Source: Gammaproteobacteria bacterium
GTDB lineage: Bacteria; Pseudomonadota; Gammaproteobacteria; Pseudomonadales; Azotimanducaceae
Assembly: GCA_028818795.1 (NCBI GenBank)
Contig: JAPPND010000242.1
Span: 1-46,912 of the forward strand
Reading direction: 5' to 3'
DNA: 46,912 nt
The notes beneath the pieces are model-generated. The model made no database searches, was not told the origin of the DNA, and saw nothing but the letters and a program-made list of their open reading frames with translations. Positions 26,499-35,935 of this stretch are shown one piece after another. Within the stretch, counting starts at the first letter, position 1; the number at the start of each line of letters is the position of its first letter. Made by a program: the position numbers and the translations under genes.

Positions 26499-29400
26499 GT
26501 GGATTACTTACAGGCAAGAACGAGACTCATCGATTGGGTGCGCCAGCAACTCATTGGCCCCGCCGGTGAAGGCGAGATCGGAGTCTCGCCGCTAGCCCGG
26601 TACCCGACAGGAGTCCTGTATCCGGTCGAGCCAGACGAGTCGGGCAGGGATCCCGCCCTGATCGATTCGACCGAAGATGGCGGGCTGCTGGATGAAGACG
26701 CGGAGCCGGATGAGACCGGTGAAGACGATGGCCCTGCCCGGGCACGGCCCGGCCGACGCCGCCGATACGTGCCGCCCTCGTCGGTAGGATTCTCATTCTT
26801 CGTGCGTGGCGAGGCGCAACTGTCGATTACCGCCTCCGCCGCCACCTACCGCGCTAGTGAGGAACGAGACGCAACGGGTCAGTTTCGGCCCGGACGATTC
26901 GAGAGAATTCCGTTAGAAGAACACACTTGGACTTGGTCCAAGGCGGCGCCTCCGGAAGAGTCGATTTGGCAAGGACGAGGCGGAATCGACGTTCGTATGC
27001 GAGAGTACCGCAGCGGCGCAATCATTACGGTCACGCTGGTCAACCGGAACGAGGTCGACGACGTGGCACCGCGCCGCCGGCAGGCCGAGCGCGTTGGCAA
27101 GTCGCTGTTCGAGGCGCGGATCGAGTGCATTGTGGAAAGCGGCGATCTTGCCGAGTACCCGCGCGTTGACCCGAGTTTGCTAACGGAAGAGGAGCAGGAA
27201 CTCGAACTGCAATACCGGCACCAACGCATCTACGCCGTGGGCCATGGTGCTGCAGTGGACTGGGATGTCCCCGCAAACGGGATGCCCCGGATCCGTTCGC
27301 AGTTCATGCCTTGCGTCGAAGTGCCGATCACGACCAACGAGTTTCGCGAACGCGACGGCGACTACGACGTGCTCGAGTTTCGGTGCTTGGCGGAAGCAAC
27401 GAGAATTGAGGACCTCGAACAGTTCGTCGCCGGATACCGCGCTTGGGTTGCCGGGCAGCAACGCACCGCCGCAGGTCTGGATCACGAGCTGGAGCGCACT
27501 GCGGCCGGACGCATTTGTGATCGGATGGAAAAAGCGCTGGCCCGAATGGCCGGAAGCGTCAGTCTGCTCCGAGAGAACCCCCGTGCTGCGGAGTCATTCC
27601 GTCTGGCTAATCGTGCGATGCGCCAGCAAATGCTGCGCCCTAGACCCGCATCAGGCAACGAAGCGGATACGGAACCCCGATGGCGACCGTTCCAACTGGC
27701 GTTTCTGCTCACGGTTATGGAGTCCGCCATCCGCGAAGAGGACGAGTTTCGGGATGTGCTCGATCTGATCTGGTTCCCGACCGGTGGCGGAAAGACCGAA
27801 GCCTACTTGGGTCTGATCGCCTTCCTGATTGTCTGGCGACGGCTCCAATACCCCGGGTCCGGGGGTGGAACGGTGGCGTTCATGCGTTACACATTGCGCC
27901 TGTTGACACGCCAACAGTTCGAACGCGCTGCGCGGATGATCTGTGCATTGGAGCTGATGCGCAGGAACGACCCTCGCCGACTTGGGGATGAACCGATCCG
28001 TGTTGGCATGTGGGTCGGTGCGAGCGTTTCCCCCAACCGCTTTAAGGAAGCGGCACAGAGAGTGCGCGAGATTGCTGCCGGCTCGACTGACGCACGGCAC
28101 GCGCTCGTCATGGATGGCTGTCCCTGGTGCGGTACGGCGTTCGACTCGTTGCACGGCTACCGCGCCACGGCTGACGAGTTCGGCTTTCGCTGCGTGAATC
28201 CGGACTGCGAGTTCGGACGGTGTTCCGAGCCCTTGCCGTGCAATGTCGTCGACGAGGCCTTGTACGAAAGCCCGCCGTCATTGCTGATCGCCACCCTCGA
28301 CAAGTTCGCGCGGGTCCCCTGGGAAGATCGTGCGGGATCCTTCTTCGGCGTCGGGCCCGGCAACCACTCTCGCCCGCCGGAATTGGTCATCCAGGACGAA
28401 CTACATCTCGTTACCGGTCCGCTCGGTTCCATCGCGGGGCTTTACGAAGCCGGGTTCGACACGCTGCTCGCCCAGCGTGTGCGTCCCAAGTACATTGCTT
28501 CCACGGCGACCATTCGCATGGCGGAGGAGCAGGTTCGCCGCATGTATGGGCGGGAACTAGCCGTGTTTCCCCCGCCCGGATTGTCCTGCGACGACTCGTA
28601 CTTCGCGCACACCGACAGGACACGCGCGGGACGGGCCTACGTTGGCTACTTCGCCCCTCTGCTGGATCAGCAGCATTGCCTAGCGCCTTTGGCCGCCGCC
28701 CTGCTGGCAGCGCCGGCGGTGCTATTCGAGGGCCAGACGGACCAGGAAGCGCTCGTCGACGCCTGGTGGACCCAGGTGTTGTACCACGGCAGCCTGCGCG
28801 GCGTCGGGAACAGCCACAACGCCTTCCTGACCGATGTGCGCGACTTTGGCCGCATGTTGGGTGCCTCCGACCAAAGTGGCGCAGCCAACGGCGACGTCGC
28901 CCGGTTCCAGAACCCTCGAATCGAGCAGCTCACGAGCATGCAGGCGGCGGAGAAGAACGCTGAGACGTTTCACCGTTTGGCCATGCCGCGAACCGAATCC
29001 GAAAGCCTGGACGCGGTGTTGGCGACCAATATGGTGTCCGTCGGCCTCGACGTGGCGCGGCTCGCGTTGATGGCCGTCAACGGCCAACCGCTGACCACGG
29101 CCGAGTACATTCAGGCCACCAGTCGGGTGGGACGAGCCGATGTCCCCGGCGTGATATTCGCCAACTACTACCGCCATCAGGCGAGGAGCGTTTCGCACTT
29201 CGAGAGCTTCCGGTCGTACCACGAGTCGTTCTATCGGTTCGTGGAACCGAGCAGCGTAACGCCCCAAACCTATCAAGTCCGTGCCCGGGCCCTGCACGCG
29301 GCGCTCGTCGTCGCCGTCCGGCACGCGTGCGCCGACCTGCGCGGCAACGAGTCCGCTGGATTGTTCGACAGGAATGCACCAGACGTTCGAAAAGTCATCG

Positions 29401-29672
29401 CCGACTTCAAGAGGCGTTGCGCGAACGCGGTGGATTCGGAGCAACTGCCCGACTTGGCAGCACACGTGGACAGTCTCGTCGACGAGTGGCACGACGAGGC
29501 GTTTCGCTGCAAAGCCGACAAAAGGGCCCTCCACTATCGGGCGCCGCCGCGTGAACGGAATGCCGAACGACTGCTCTACGGTCACGGCGACACCCATCGC
29601 TCCGGGCTATGGATGACATTGCAGTCGATGCGCAACGTGGAGAGCGAGGGAGTGCTCAGGATGCATGGCTGA
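26499..29672 (+). CDS. drmA: DrmA-like SF2 helicase (DISARM core)
   Basis: 1057 residues, GTG start at 26499 with AGG a few bases upstream. The N-terminal half has the DrmA-type beginning (RQQLIGP...LARYPTGVLYPVE; SSVGFSFFV...SAATYR). Helicase Walker A is WFPTGGGKTEAY (~427-438). A zinc-ribbon-like insertion lies at ~538-568 (CPWC...CVNPDCEFGRC). The DEAH-like box is IQDELHLV (~631), motif III STATI (~668), and motif VI ATSRVGRADVPG (~872). Length and order match the DISARM helicase DrmA, which together with DrmB forms the core that limits entry of phage DNA. It overlaps the drmB-like start by 8 bp. No PLD gene (drmC) follows. Classification is by recall of family patterns. Confidence 0.82.
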   Translation: MDYLQARTRLIDWVRQQLIGPAGEGEIGVSPLARYPTGVLYPVEPDESGRDPALIDSTEDGGLLDEDAEPDETGEDDGPARARPGRRRRYVPPSSVGFSFFVRGEAQLSITASAATYRASEERDATGQFRPGRFERIPLEEHTWTWSKAAPPEESIWQGRGGIDVRMREYRSGAIITVTLVNRNEVDDVAPRRRQAERVGKSLFEARIECIVESGDLAEYPRVDPSLLTEEEQELELQYRHQRIYAVGHGAAVDWDVPANGMPRIRSQFMPCVEVPITTNEFRERDGDYDVLEFRCLAEATRIEDLEQFVAGYRAWVAGQQRTAAGLDHELERTAAGRICDRMEKALARMAGSVSLLRENPRAAESFRLANRAMRQQMLRPRPASGNEADTEPRWRPFQLAFLLTVMESAIREEDEFRDVLDLIWFPTGGGKTEAYLGLIAFLIVWRRLQYPGSGGGTVAFMRYTLRLLTRQQFERAARMICALELMRRNDPRRLGDEPIRVGMWVGASVSPNRFKEAAQRVREIAAGSTDARHALVMDGCPWCGTAFDSLHGYRATADEFGFRCVNPDCEFGRCSEPLPCNVVDEALYESPPSLLIATLDKFARVPWEDRAGSFFGVGPGNHSRPPELVIQDELHLVTGPLGSIAGLYEAGFDTLLAQRVRPKYIASTATIRMAEEQVRRMYGRELAVFPPPGLSCDDSYFAHTDRTRAGRAYVGYFAPLLDQQHCLAPLAAALLAAPAVLFEGQTDQEALVDAWWTQVLYHGSLRGVGNSHNAFLTDVRDFGRMLGASDQSGAANGDVARFQNPRIEQLTSMQAAEKNAETFHRLAMPRTESESLDAVLATNMVSVGLDVARLALMAVNGQPLTTAEYIQATSRVGRADVPGVIFANYYRHQARSVSHFESFRSYHESFYRFVEPSSVTPQTYQVRARALHAALVVAVRHACADLRGNESAGLFDRNAPDVRKVIADFKRRCANAVDSEQLPDLAAHVDSLVDEWHDEAFRCKADKRALHYRAPPRERNAERLLYGHGDTHRSGLWMTLQSMRNVESEGVLRMHG

Positions 29673-31437
29673 CGAGTTTCTGCCGGTTCGCCTTTCGCAC
29701 CTGCTGCGCCACTGCTCCGTGGGTGCGATCGTCCGTGGGGAAGACAGCCTCGTCGTCGTGCGCGACATCCGAGGTTGGTTCGCCAGGGGCGAAAATCCGC
29801 GCGATCAGGAGATTCGCTATGTCGACCAGGTCAAGAGCGCTCTCGGAATCAGCCAGATCTTGTGCAGGCCCCCCGTCAAGCGGGAGCGCGACGGCAACAC
29901 AACGGGCTGGATTCCGGCGCAGCGGTTCCCCTCTTGGATGCGCTGCCTTCAATGCGGCCTGATGCACTATGCCCCGTGGCGCCGCGACGATTCCGAAGAA
30001 CACCGTTGCGCAGCCTGCGGAGGCAAGTTGGAGCAGTCGCCGTGGGTGCTCGCGCACGAGAACGGCTATCTGGCGGATGCGCCGTGGCACGAGTTGGCCC
30101 ATGCGCGAAATCCCGCCGCGCGGCAGTGTCGGGCCGATTGGCGGGAGCCCTATCTGAAGTTGGTGGATGACGACTCCGGTCGTTCGATAAGGTGTACGCG
30201 AGATGGTTGCGGTGCATTCGGTCGCTTGGAGTCGCGATGGCCCTTTGGCACCAAGACTTGGCAACAGCCTTGGATCCCCGAGCCGGCTCCCGACCCTCCC
30301 AAGGAACCCGCGTGGCTACTTGAGATCAACGATGTCCGTGTGCATTCCGCCGACAATCGTACGGCGCTGGTCATTCCGCCGGAGTCGAGGATTCGCCGGG
30401 GCACCGTCGTGGACCGCCTCTACGGCAACTCGAAGGATCAACAGCAAATACGGCGTGCCCGGAACCCACTGGCACGAGCGGGAGCGATCCGAACGATGGC
30501 CGGCAACTACGGTTGCCTGCCCGTGGACATCGAGCGTGCCATGCAGCAGATCGAGGAGGGTTACCCGCTCTTTGGCAAGGCGATAACGTCGCGGGATCTT
30601 CTGGTTGGTGAATACTTGGCGCTTACGGAACCCATTCCCGACCTGAAAGAGGACGAGGACTTCGTCACGGATCACCACACGCCCGCTTGGCGGAAGCTCA
30701 CTCAGACGCTCGATGACGACTTCCTGCGTCGTGCCGCGGCTACCGTCGACCAATTGGTGGCGGTCGACAAGCTGAAGGAGATCATGGTCCTGACGGGATT
30801 CCGACGCGTCAACGGCGAGTCGGCGACGCCGCCGGACATCACGGGCGAGGGCGATTGGCTTCCCGCTATCGAACTCTACGGCGAGGGATTGTTCTTCACG
30901 CTTGACGAGTCGTTGCTGCGGCGTTGGGAAGCGAACCCCTCGGCGGTCGAACGCACAGCTGCCTACAAGCAACGTTTTCCCTCCGCACCGCTGCGCACCG
31001 ATGTCGACATCTCGTCCCGGTTTCTCCTTTGCCATACGCTTGCACACCTGATGATTCGGCAGATCGAAGCGTCGGCCGGCTATCCTGCGGCGTCATTGAA
31101 GGAACGCATCTATTGCGCGAGCGGTGCCGAGCCGATGGCCGGCATACTGATCTACGTTGCGGTTGCGGACGAGCGGGGCTCGTTGGGTGGCGTCATGGAA
31201 CTGGCGGCGCCGGAGCGCTTTCTACGTTTGCTCGCCACGACCTACGAGTCGGCGCAGTGGTGTTCGCTCGACCCGGTCTGCGGAGAGCAAGAGGGCCACG
31301 GTCCGGGGTTGCTCAATCGAGCGGCGTGCCACGCTTGTGCGCTGGTGCCGGAGACGAGCTGCCTATACGAGAACGTCCTCCTAGATCGAGCATATATCAA
31401 AGGCGGCGCGGACTTTCCGAGTCTGCTGGACACCTAG
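29665..31437 (+). CDS. drmB: DrmB-like DUF1998 protein (DISARM core)
   Basis: 590 residues. ATG at 29665 inside the end of drmA, with AGG just upstream. The beginning (LPVRLSHLLRHCSVGAIVRGEDSLVVVRDIRGW) has the DrmB style. Zinc-binding cysteines occur in CLQC (~93-96) and CAAC (~115-118). The C-terminal DUF1998 region contains LCHTLAHLMIRQIE (~455) and a cysteine cluster (CSLDPVCGEQEG...AACHACALVPETSC). DUF1998 proteins pair with SF2 helicases in DISARM and Druantia; the size, the preceding DrmA-like partner and the separate genes favour DISARM. It has no catalytic motif I recognise and probably acts as the helicase partner. Confidence 0.85.
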   Translation: MADEFLPVRLSHLLRHCSVGAIVRGEDSLVVVRDIRGWFARGENPRDQEIRYVDQVKSALGISQILCRPPVKRERDGNTTGWIPAQRFPSWMRCLQCGLMHYAPWRRDDSEEHRCAACGGKLEQSPWVLAHENGYLADAPWHELAHARNPAARQCRADWREPYLKLVDDDSGRSIRCTRDGCGAFGRLESRWPFGTKTWQQPWIPEPAPDPPKEPAWLLEINDVRVHSADNRTALVIPPESRIRRGTVVDRLYGNSKDQQQIRRARNPLARAGAIRTMAGNYGCLPVDIERAMQQIEEGYPLFGKAITSRDLLVGEYLALTEPIPDLKEDEDFVTDHHTPAWRKLTQTLDDDFLRRAAATVDQLVAVDKLKEIMVLTGFRRVNGESATPPDITGEGDWLPAIELYGEGLFFTLDESLLRRWEANPSAVERTAAYKQRFPSAPLRTDVDISSRFLLCHTLAHLMIRQIEASAGYPAASLKERIYCASGAEPMAGILIYVAVADERGSLGGVMELAAPERFLRLLATTYESAQWCSLDPVCGEQEGHGPGLLNRAACHACALVPETSCLYENVLLDRAYIKGGADFPSLLDT

Positions 31438-31449
31438 ACCAAACCGCAG

Positions 31450-32613
31450 ATGGCCAAAAGGAAGTTCGAACTCCCGGGAATTCAGGATCTCAGCAAGGAG
31501 CAGGAGGCGGCACGCGCATTCCCGAAAGAGGGCCGGCACCTGATTGTCGGCGGACCGGGAACGGGCAAGTCGGTACTGGCGCTGATCCGCGCCCGGCGGC
31601 ATTCGAGAGACGACGACGATTACCTGTTTCTGGTCTTCAACCATCTCTTGGACCGGGCGAGCGGCCAGTTGTTCGGCGATGGGCTCAATAGCCGCACCTG
31701 GGACAAATGGTTTCGGGAGATGTTTCGGGAAACGGCGAAGGAGACGGTTCCGCGCCATCCACCTGACCACAGAGGCTATCGGGCCATTGACTGGGATGGC
31801 GTTAATGAAATCGTCCACGCACTGCCCGAGGTCGGTGCTGACTTCCCCTATCTGGTCATCGATGAAGGCCAAGACATGCCGAGCGAGTTCTACGCGAGCC
31901 TTGTAAACCTCGGCTTCGCTCGTTTCTTCGTCGTTGCCGATCAGAATCAGCAGATCACGGAAGCAAATAGCAACCGGCAGGACATCCAGAACATTCTTGA
32001 CATCGACACCGAGGACGTCATCGAACTGAGAGCGAACTACCGCAACCGATATCCCGTCGCGCGACTGGCAAGGGAGTTCTATACGGGCGATCCAGCTTCC
32101 CCGCCACCGGATCTCCCGCCAGAGAGCCGGGGGGCAGTCCCTCAGCTCTTCTCGTATCGACCAGAGGACATTGAGAAGGTGGCAACCCGCATTCTGCGTT
32201 TCGCCGATCGGGATCCGCGCCAACTCATCGGCGTGATCGCACCGAGCAATACCGTCCGCGAACGTTACTTCGATGCACTTCGAACATCAGACGCAAAACT
32301 GGACAACGGTATGCCTTCGGTTAACACGTACTATATGGGTGAACGTGCAGCCGTAGCGTTCGACGAAGGCGGCATCCTCGTCATCAATGCCCAAGCCTGC
32401 AAGGGCTTGGAGTTCGATTCGGTGGTCCTGGCGGACATCGACGAGCACTACCATCGCCGGGATGATCGGGACATCGCCAAACGCCTGTTCTACGTCATGG
32501 TCGCAAGGGCGAGAGAGCGCGTGTTCATGTTCCAGAAGCAGAACGGGAGCAACCGGATCGAAGAGATCCTGCCAAGTGACTCGAACTTGCTGCAGCGAGA
32601 GGTCTTTCGATGA
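31450..32613 (+). CDS. UvrD-like SF1 ATPase/helicase in the DISARM-like operon
   Basis: 387 residues, 12 bp after drmB. Walker A GGPGTGKSVLAL (~33-44), Walker B YLVIDEGQDMP (~134-144), a sensor segment VADQNQQI, and C-terminal SF1 motifs NAQACKGLEFDSVVL (~312-326) and FYVMVARARERVFMF. It has the UvrD/DNA2-like core but is short: the 1B/2B accessory domains of classical UvrD are missing. Not part of the DISARM classes I know, whose extra motor is SNF2-type DrmD. A likely role is DNA translocation or sensing coupled to DrmA/B. Its stop overlaps the next start as ATGA. Base composition looks slightly more AT-rich than the flanking core genes. Confidence 0.78.
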   Translation: MAKRKFELPGIQDLSKEQEAARAFPKEGRHLIVGGPGTGKSVLALIRARRHSRDDDDYLFLVFNHLLDRASGQLFGDGLNSRTWDKWFREMFRETAKETVPRHPPDHRGYRAIDWDGVNEIVHALPEVGADFPYLVIDEGQDMPSEFYASLVNLGFARFFVVADQNQQITEANSNRQDIQNILDIDTEDVIELRANYRNRYPVARLAREFYTGDPASPPPDLPPESRGAVPQLFSYRPEDIEKVATRILRFADRDPRQLIGVIAPSNTVRERYFDALRTSDAKLDNGMPSVNTYYMGERAAVAFDEGGILVINAQACKGLEFDSVVLADIDEHYHRRDDRDIAKRLFYVMVARARERVFMFQKQNGSNRIEEILPSDSNLLQREVFR

Positions 32614-34175
32614 CGAGGGAGGATATGTTCGGCGGCCAAGACCGACCGCCTCGAGGGCACGTGCCGGCTACGGGTCTGCTGGCCACAAACCACCTGAACC
32701 TGTTCTACATGCTTTCGGCCGGTCTCCTGCTTCCGCCATCGGGTTTCGACGGCAAGCACTACGAGGACACATTGGGCAGCTTCCCCGGCTGGATTCCGCT
32801 GTTCCTGGGAGGAGCACCCCTGCAAGCCATCACCCAGTCCACGGCTGAAGCCCGACATCTCAAGCCGGTGCTCATCGAGGTCTCGCTGATTGGCCTGTCG
32901 GGACGAATCTTCGCATGTCGTGCGGATGGGACGGCGGCGATAGACTTCCCGCGCCAGCTAAACGGTTTCGAGGACTCTCTCCTCATACCGGCGCCGTTGC
33001 CCACTTCTCGCATCACATCAATCGTGTACCCATCGACCGATGACAAGCGGTCTTGTGAAGCGGATGCCCGGGATTACGGCAATGTACCCATCAAGGACTT
33101 CAAGGGAAGGTCGAACAAGACCATGTTCACAAGGGGTCGGCGAACCCGTTGGCCACCGCCTGGAGGCCCGGTAGAACGGGTGGCTGTAGTCCAAACACCT
33201 CTTGCTGCAGGCGGTGCCATGGCGATGATGCAGCATTTCGGGAACCTTGGTGATTTGGCCGTGGAATGTTGCAGGTCGGCGTTTGATCCCGAAGGGCCGT
33301 CCAAGCCGCTCCCGGACAACGTTCCGGATGCGATCGGGCTGGATGCAATTCGAGATTGGATGACCACAGGATGCCTGCCTTCCTCGCGACCAGACGGCGG
33401 TTCTGCAAAATACCAAGACGCGTGCGCGTACGTTTTCTGGGGCGCTGTCGAGAAGCTCCTCGAATGGCGCCGTGAAGGACGACTAGGGGATGCCGAGGAA
33501 GTCCTGCTTCGATGGTTGGCTGAGGCACGGTCCAACCTGGATTCTCGGTCTCAGGTTGGCATCGGGACGCTAATCGCCAGTCTCTCGTCGTTGAGAGGGC
33601 TCGCCAGTGATACGACGAGCGAATTGTTCGAACGCCATCCGACTCCGACGGCTCGGGCCATGACGTTGTTCTTCCTACGTGGCGACTGTGCGGACCTGCT
33701 CGACTTCGAACACGACGCGCTACGCGAGCCGGACTCGCTCATGGCCGCTGTTCTATTCGGCGCGCGGGACGGCTGGCTTAGGCTGCCCCTTCGACTCCGC
33801 GCCATGCCGGGACTAGCGGAGGCTGTTTCCTACCGCATGGCCCGAATGGCTCACCGCATGGCGGGGACGGAACTATCGCTCGGCGAATCGCCGCCTCGCG
33901 TCCGAACCCTGCGCGAGCTTCTCGTGCTCGACCAAAACTCAAGCGTTGCGCTGGACCTCGCGCGTCGCCAAAAGTGGGACTGCATACACACCCGAGTCAG
34001 TCTCGGCCGAGGGGAGTACCGGCTGGTGGTCGCCGGCGGTGCGGCGCGTGTCGAAATGGCGGGCGAGCCGAAGGTCGATTCGCGAGTCGACCTTGCAAGA
34101 CTCTTGAGGTACTTGGCCGAGTCGCGTCTCGACCCCAAAGCCGAGTCGAAGGTGCGTGGGAGCTTGAGGCACTAG
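32610..34175 (+). CDS. Unrecognised 521-residue protein of the DISARM-like operon
   Basis: 521 residues; the ATG overlaps the helicase stop as ATGA, so translation is coupled. I do not recognise a family. The N-terminal third has conserved-looking hydrophobic/aromatic stretches (TNHLNLFYMLSAGLLLPPSGF; FPGWIPLFLGG). The middle and C-terminal parts are helical, with leucine-rich pairs (LLEWRREGRLGDAEEVLLRWLAEA; ALREPDSLMAAVLFGA) that could be scaffold repeats. No Walker motif, HxKxxxxD phospholipase D motif, PD-(D/E)XK motif, zinc cluster, signal peptide or membrane helix is visible. Its position between two SF1 motors suggests an adaptor, sensor or effector specific to this variant. Confidence 0.75.
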   Translation: MTREDMFGGQDRPPRGHVPATGLLATNHLNLFYMLSAGLLLPPSGFDGKHYEDTLGSFPGWIPLFLGGAPLQAITQSTAEARHLKPVLIEVSLIGLSGRIFACRADGTAAIDFPRQLNGFEDSLLIPAPLPTSRITSIVYPSTDDKRSCEADARDYGNVPIKDFKGRSNKTMFTRGRRTRWPPPGGPVERVAVVQTPLAAGGAMAMMQHFGNLGDLAVECCRSAFDPEGPSKPLPDNVPDAIGLDAIRDWMTTGCLPSSRPDGGSAKYQDACAYVFWGAVEKLLEWRREGRLGDAEEVLLRWLAEARSNLDSRSQVGIGTLIASLSSLRGLASDTTSELFERHPTPTARAMTLFFLRGDCADLLDFEHDALREPDSLMAAVLFGARDGWLRLPLRLRAMPGLAEAVSYRMARMAHRMAGTELSLGESPPRVRTLRELLVLDQNSSVALDLARRQKWDCIHTRVSLGRGEYRLVVAGGAARVEMAGEPKVDSRVDLARLLRYLAESRLDPKAESKVRGSLRH

Positions 34176-34179
34176 TCCG

Positions 34180-35787
34180 ATGCGTATGGTCCCGCCGGTT
34201 CCGTTCGAGACGGGAAGCCAGGCGGAAAAGCGCATATTCGACAGGCTCCGGATTGCCTTGGACGACACCGTCACCGCGTACCACTCGTTGAGGCCGACGC
34301 GGCATCCGGGCAAGCGGTTCCCGGAAATCGACTTCGTGATTTGCTCGACGGATGGCATCTTCGTGCTCGAAGTAAAGGGTGGCAGGGTCTCGTGCGAAGG
34401 CGGGATATGGCGTTACCGTGACCGCACCGGGCGAGTCGCCGAGTCGAACGAGGGTCCGTTCCGCCAAGCCGAGACGGCCTTGCATGGACTCGCGGCGACC
34501 ATCCGGACCGGACTGCCGCCGGACATCTGCGAGTCCTTCACGATGGGCTACGGCGTCGTGTTTCCGGATTGCGAGTGGCGTGGACGCGGGGTTGAGTGGG
34601 ACGAGCCGATGGTCGCCGATGTCCGGCGAAGTCGCGACATGGGCACTTGGCTGCGAGGGCTTTTCGCCTACTGGCAGGGTCGGGACGCAACGACGCGGCG
34701 ACCTGAGCGTGATTCGCTCCGGCGGTTGCAAAACGTGCTGCGTCCCGAGGCGACAGCGCACCGGCCCGCTCTCATCCGCCAAGTCGAAGACACGCAACAG
34801 CGCATCGAGCGACTCACCGAGGACCAAATGCGGATGGCCGATGTCGCGGATGCGAACCCACGAGCGTTGTGCTACGGCGGTGCCGGCACCGGCAAGACGT
34901 TCCTTGCCGAACACCTCGCGCGACGATGGGCGCACTCGGGGATGCAAGTGGCCTTGGTGTGCCGGTCCCCTTGGCTCAGACACCACCTGAGTTCGCGACT
35001 CATCGTACCCGGCGTCACGGTCTCGTTGGCGGATGGCGTTCGCCTAGACTGCCGCCGGGCGGGCTTGGCTGGCTTTGATGCCCTGATCGTGGACGAAGGT
35101 CAGGATCTGCTGGACCCGGTGTCTATCGATGTGATCGATAGCGTTCTGGACGGCGGCTTAGGTGGGGGCCGCTGGAGCTGGTTTCAGGACGTGAATCAGT
35201 CCTTTTTCCCCGCTGGCGACCCCCAGGCGGAGCAGCGGTTGCTCGATAGCAAGCCTGTGCGGATGCCACTGAGGACCAACTGCCGAAACACACACAACAT
35301 CCTGGATTGCGTGCAGGATCTCTTGGGCGCCGACCTCGGCGTAAAGGGTGCGGGGGCGGGTCCGGAAATACGCATGCACAATGTGGCTAGTGCGTCGGAG
35401 TCTGCGGGGACGATTGCGTCGGAGATCGCGGAGCTCGTGGACCACGGGGGTCTCGCACCCGGTTCGGTTACGGTGCTCTCGCCGTTCGACTTCGACGAGT
35501 CGTCCGTATCCGCAGTGGGGAGTGAGTCACCTCACGAGATACGCCGCTTGGACGAGTTCTCAATGCGAGCGGTGCCACGCGATACAGTTGGATTCGCGCG
35601 AATTGACGAGTTCAAGGGACTCGAGAACGACGCGGTGATAGTTGCCGACCTTCCCGACCCCCGGCACTCGAGGCGTGATCCCGTCTCGCACTATGTGGCA
35701 ATGAGCCGGCCTCGTTCGGTATTGTCCCTCGTGTGTCTCGGCGCGGTCGCTGGCGGTTGTGAGATCGTGCGAGATCAAGCAGATTGA
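34180..35787 (+). CDS. NERD-domain SF1 helicase
   Basis: 535 residues, ATG at 34180, 4 bp after the previous stop. The N-terminal NERD (nuclease-related) domain spans ~12-120; EIDFVICSTDGIFVLEVKGG (~50-69) has the Asp ... ExK layout of the PD-(D/E)XK active site. The helicase part has Walker A YGGAGTGKTFLAEHLA (~232-247), Walker B ALIVDEGQDLLD (~301), and C-terminal FKGLENDAVIVADL and HYVAMSRPRSVLSL. NERD-helicase fusions occur in several mobile defence loci. Here it could supply the nuclease function that the absent DrmC would give. Last gene of the five-gene operon. Confidence 0.82.
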   Translation: MRMVPPVPFETGSQAEKRIFDRLRIALDDTVTAYHSLRPTRHPGKRFPEIDFVICSTDGIFVLEVKGGRVSCEGGIWRYRDRTGRVAESNEGPFRQAETALHGLAATIRTGLPPDICESFTMGYGVVFPDCEWRGRGVEWDEPMVADVRRSRDMGTWLRGLFAYWQGRDATTRRPERDSLRRLQNVLRPEATAHRPALIRQVEDTQQRIERLTEDQMRMADVADANPRALCYGGAGTGKTFLAEHLARRWAHSGMQVALVCRSPWLRHHLSSRLIVPGVTVSLADGVRLDCRRAGLAGFDALIVDEGQDLLDPVSIDVIDSVLDGGLGGGRWSWFQDVNQSFFPAGDPQAEQRLLDSKPVRMPLRTNCRNTHNILDCVQDLLGADLGVKGAGAGPEIRMHNVASASESAGTIASEIAELVDHGGLAPGSVTVLSPFDFDESSVSAVGSESPHEIRRLDEFSMRAVPRDTVGFARIDEFKGLENDAVIVADLPDPRHSRRDPVSHYVAMSRPRSVLSLVCLGAVAGGCEIVRDQAD

Positions 35788-35900
35788 CTAGCGAGGAAGT
35801 GGCTAGTCCCACACGGGGCCATCTTGCTTGTACTGAAGCCGGACATCGTTCGGCCGACCTCCACGCCAGAACACGGACTTCGCCCCGCTGGTACGGGGCG
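35787..35900. terminator. Hairpins between convergent operons
   Basis: ACTAGC (35787-35792) pairs with GCTAGT (35802-35807) right at the helicase stop codon. Further on, CGCCCCG (35881-35887) pairs with CGGGGCG (35894-35900), loop CTGGTA. Neither has a T-run. They could act as weak bidirectional terminators between the plus-strand DISARM-like operon and the minus-strand restriction-modification cassette. Confidence 0.35.
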
Positions 35901-35935
35901 ACTCTGGATGCCAAATGCTGACTCGCGATGTCCGT

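Noticed and set aside
26499-35787. Possible drmC (phospholipase D) within the DISARM-like operon
   Set aside because: I looked for HxKxxxxD motifs in all five proteins and saw none; the closest (HLKPVLIEV in the 521-residue protein) lacks the Asp.
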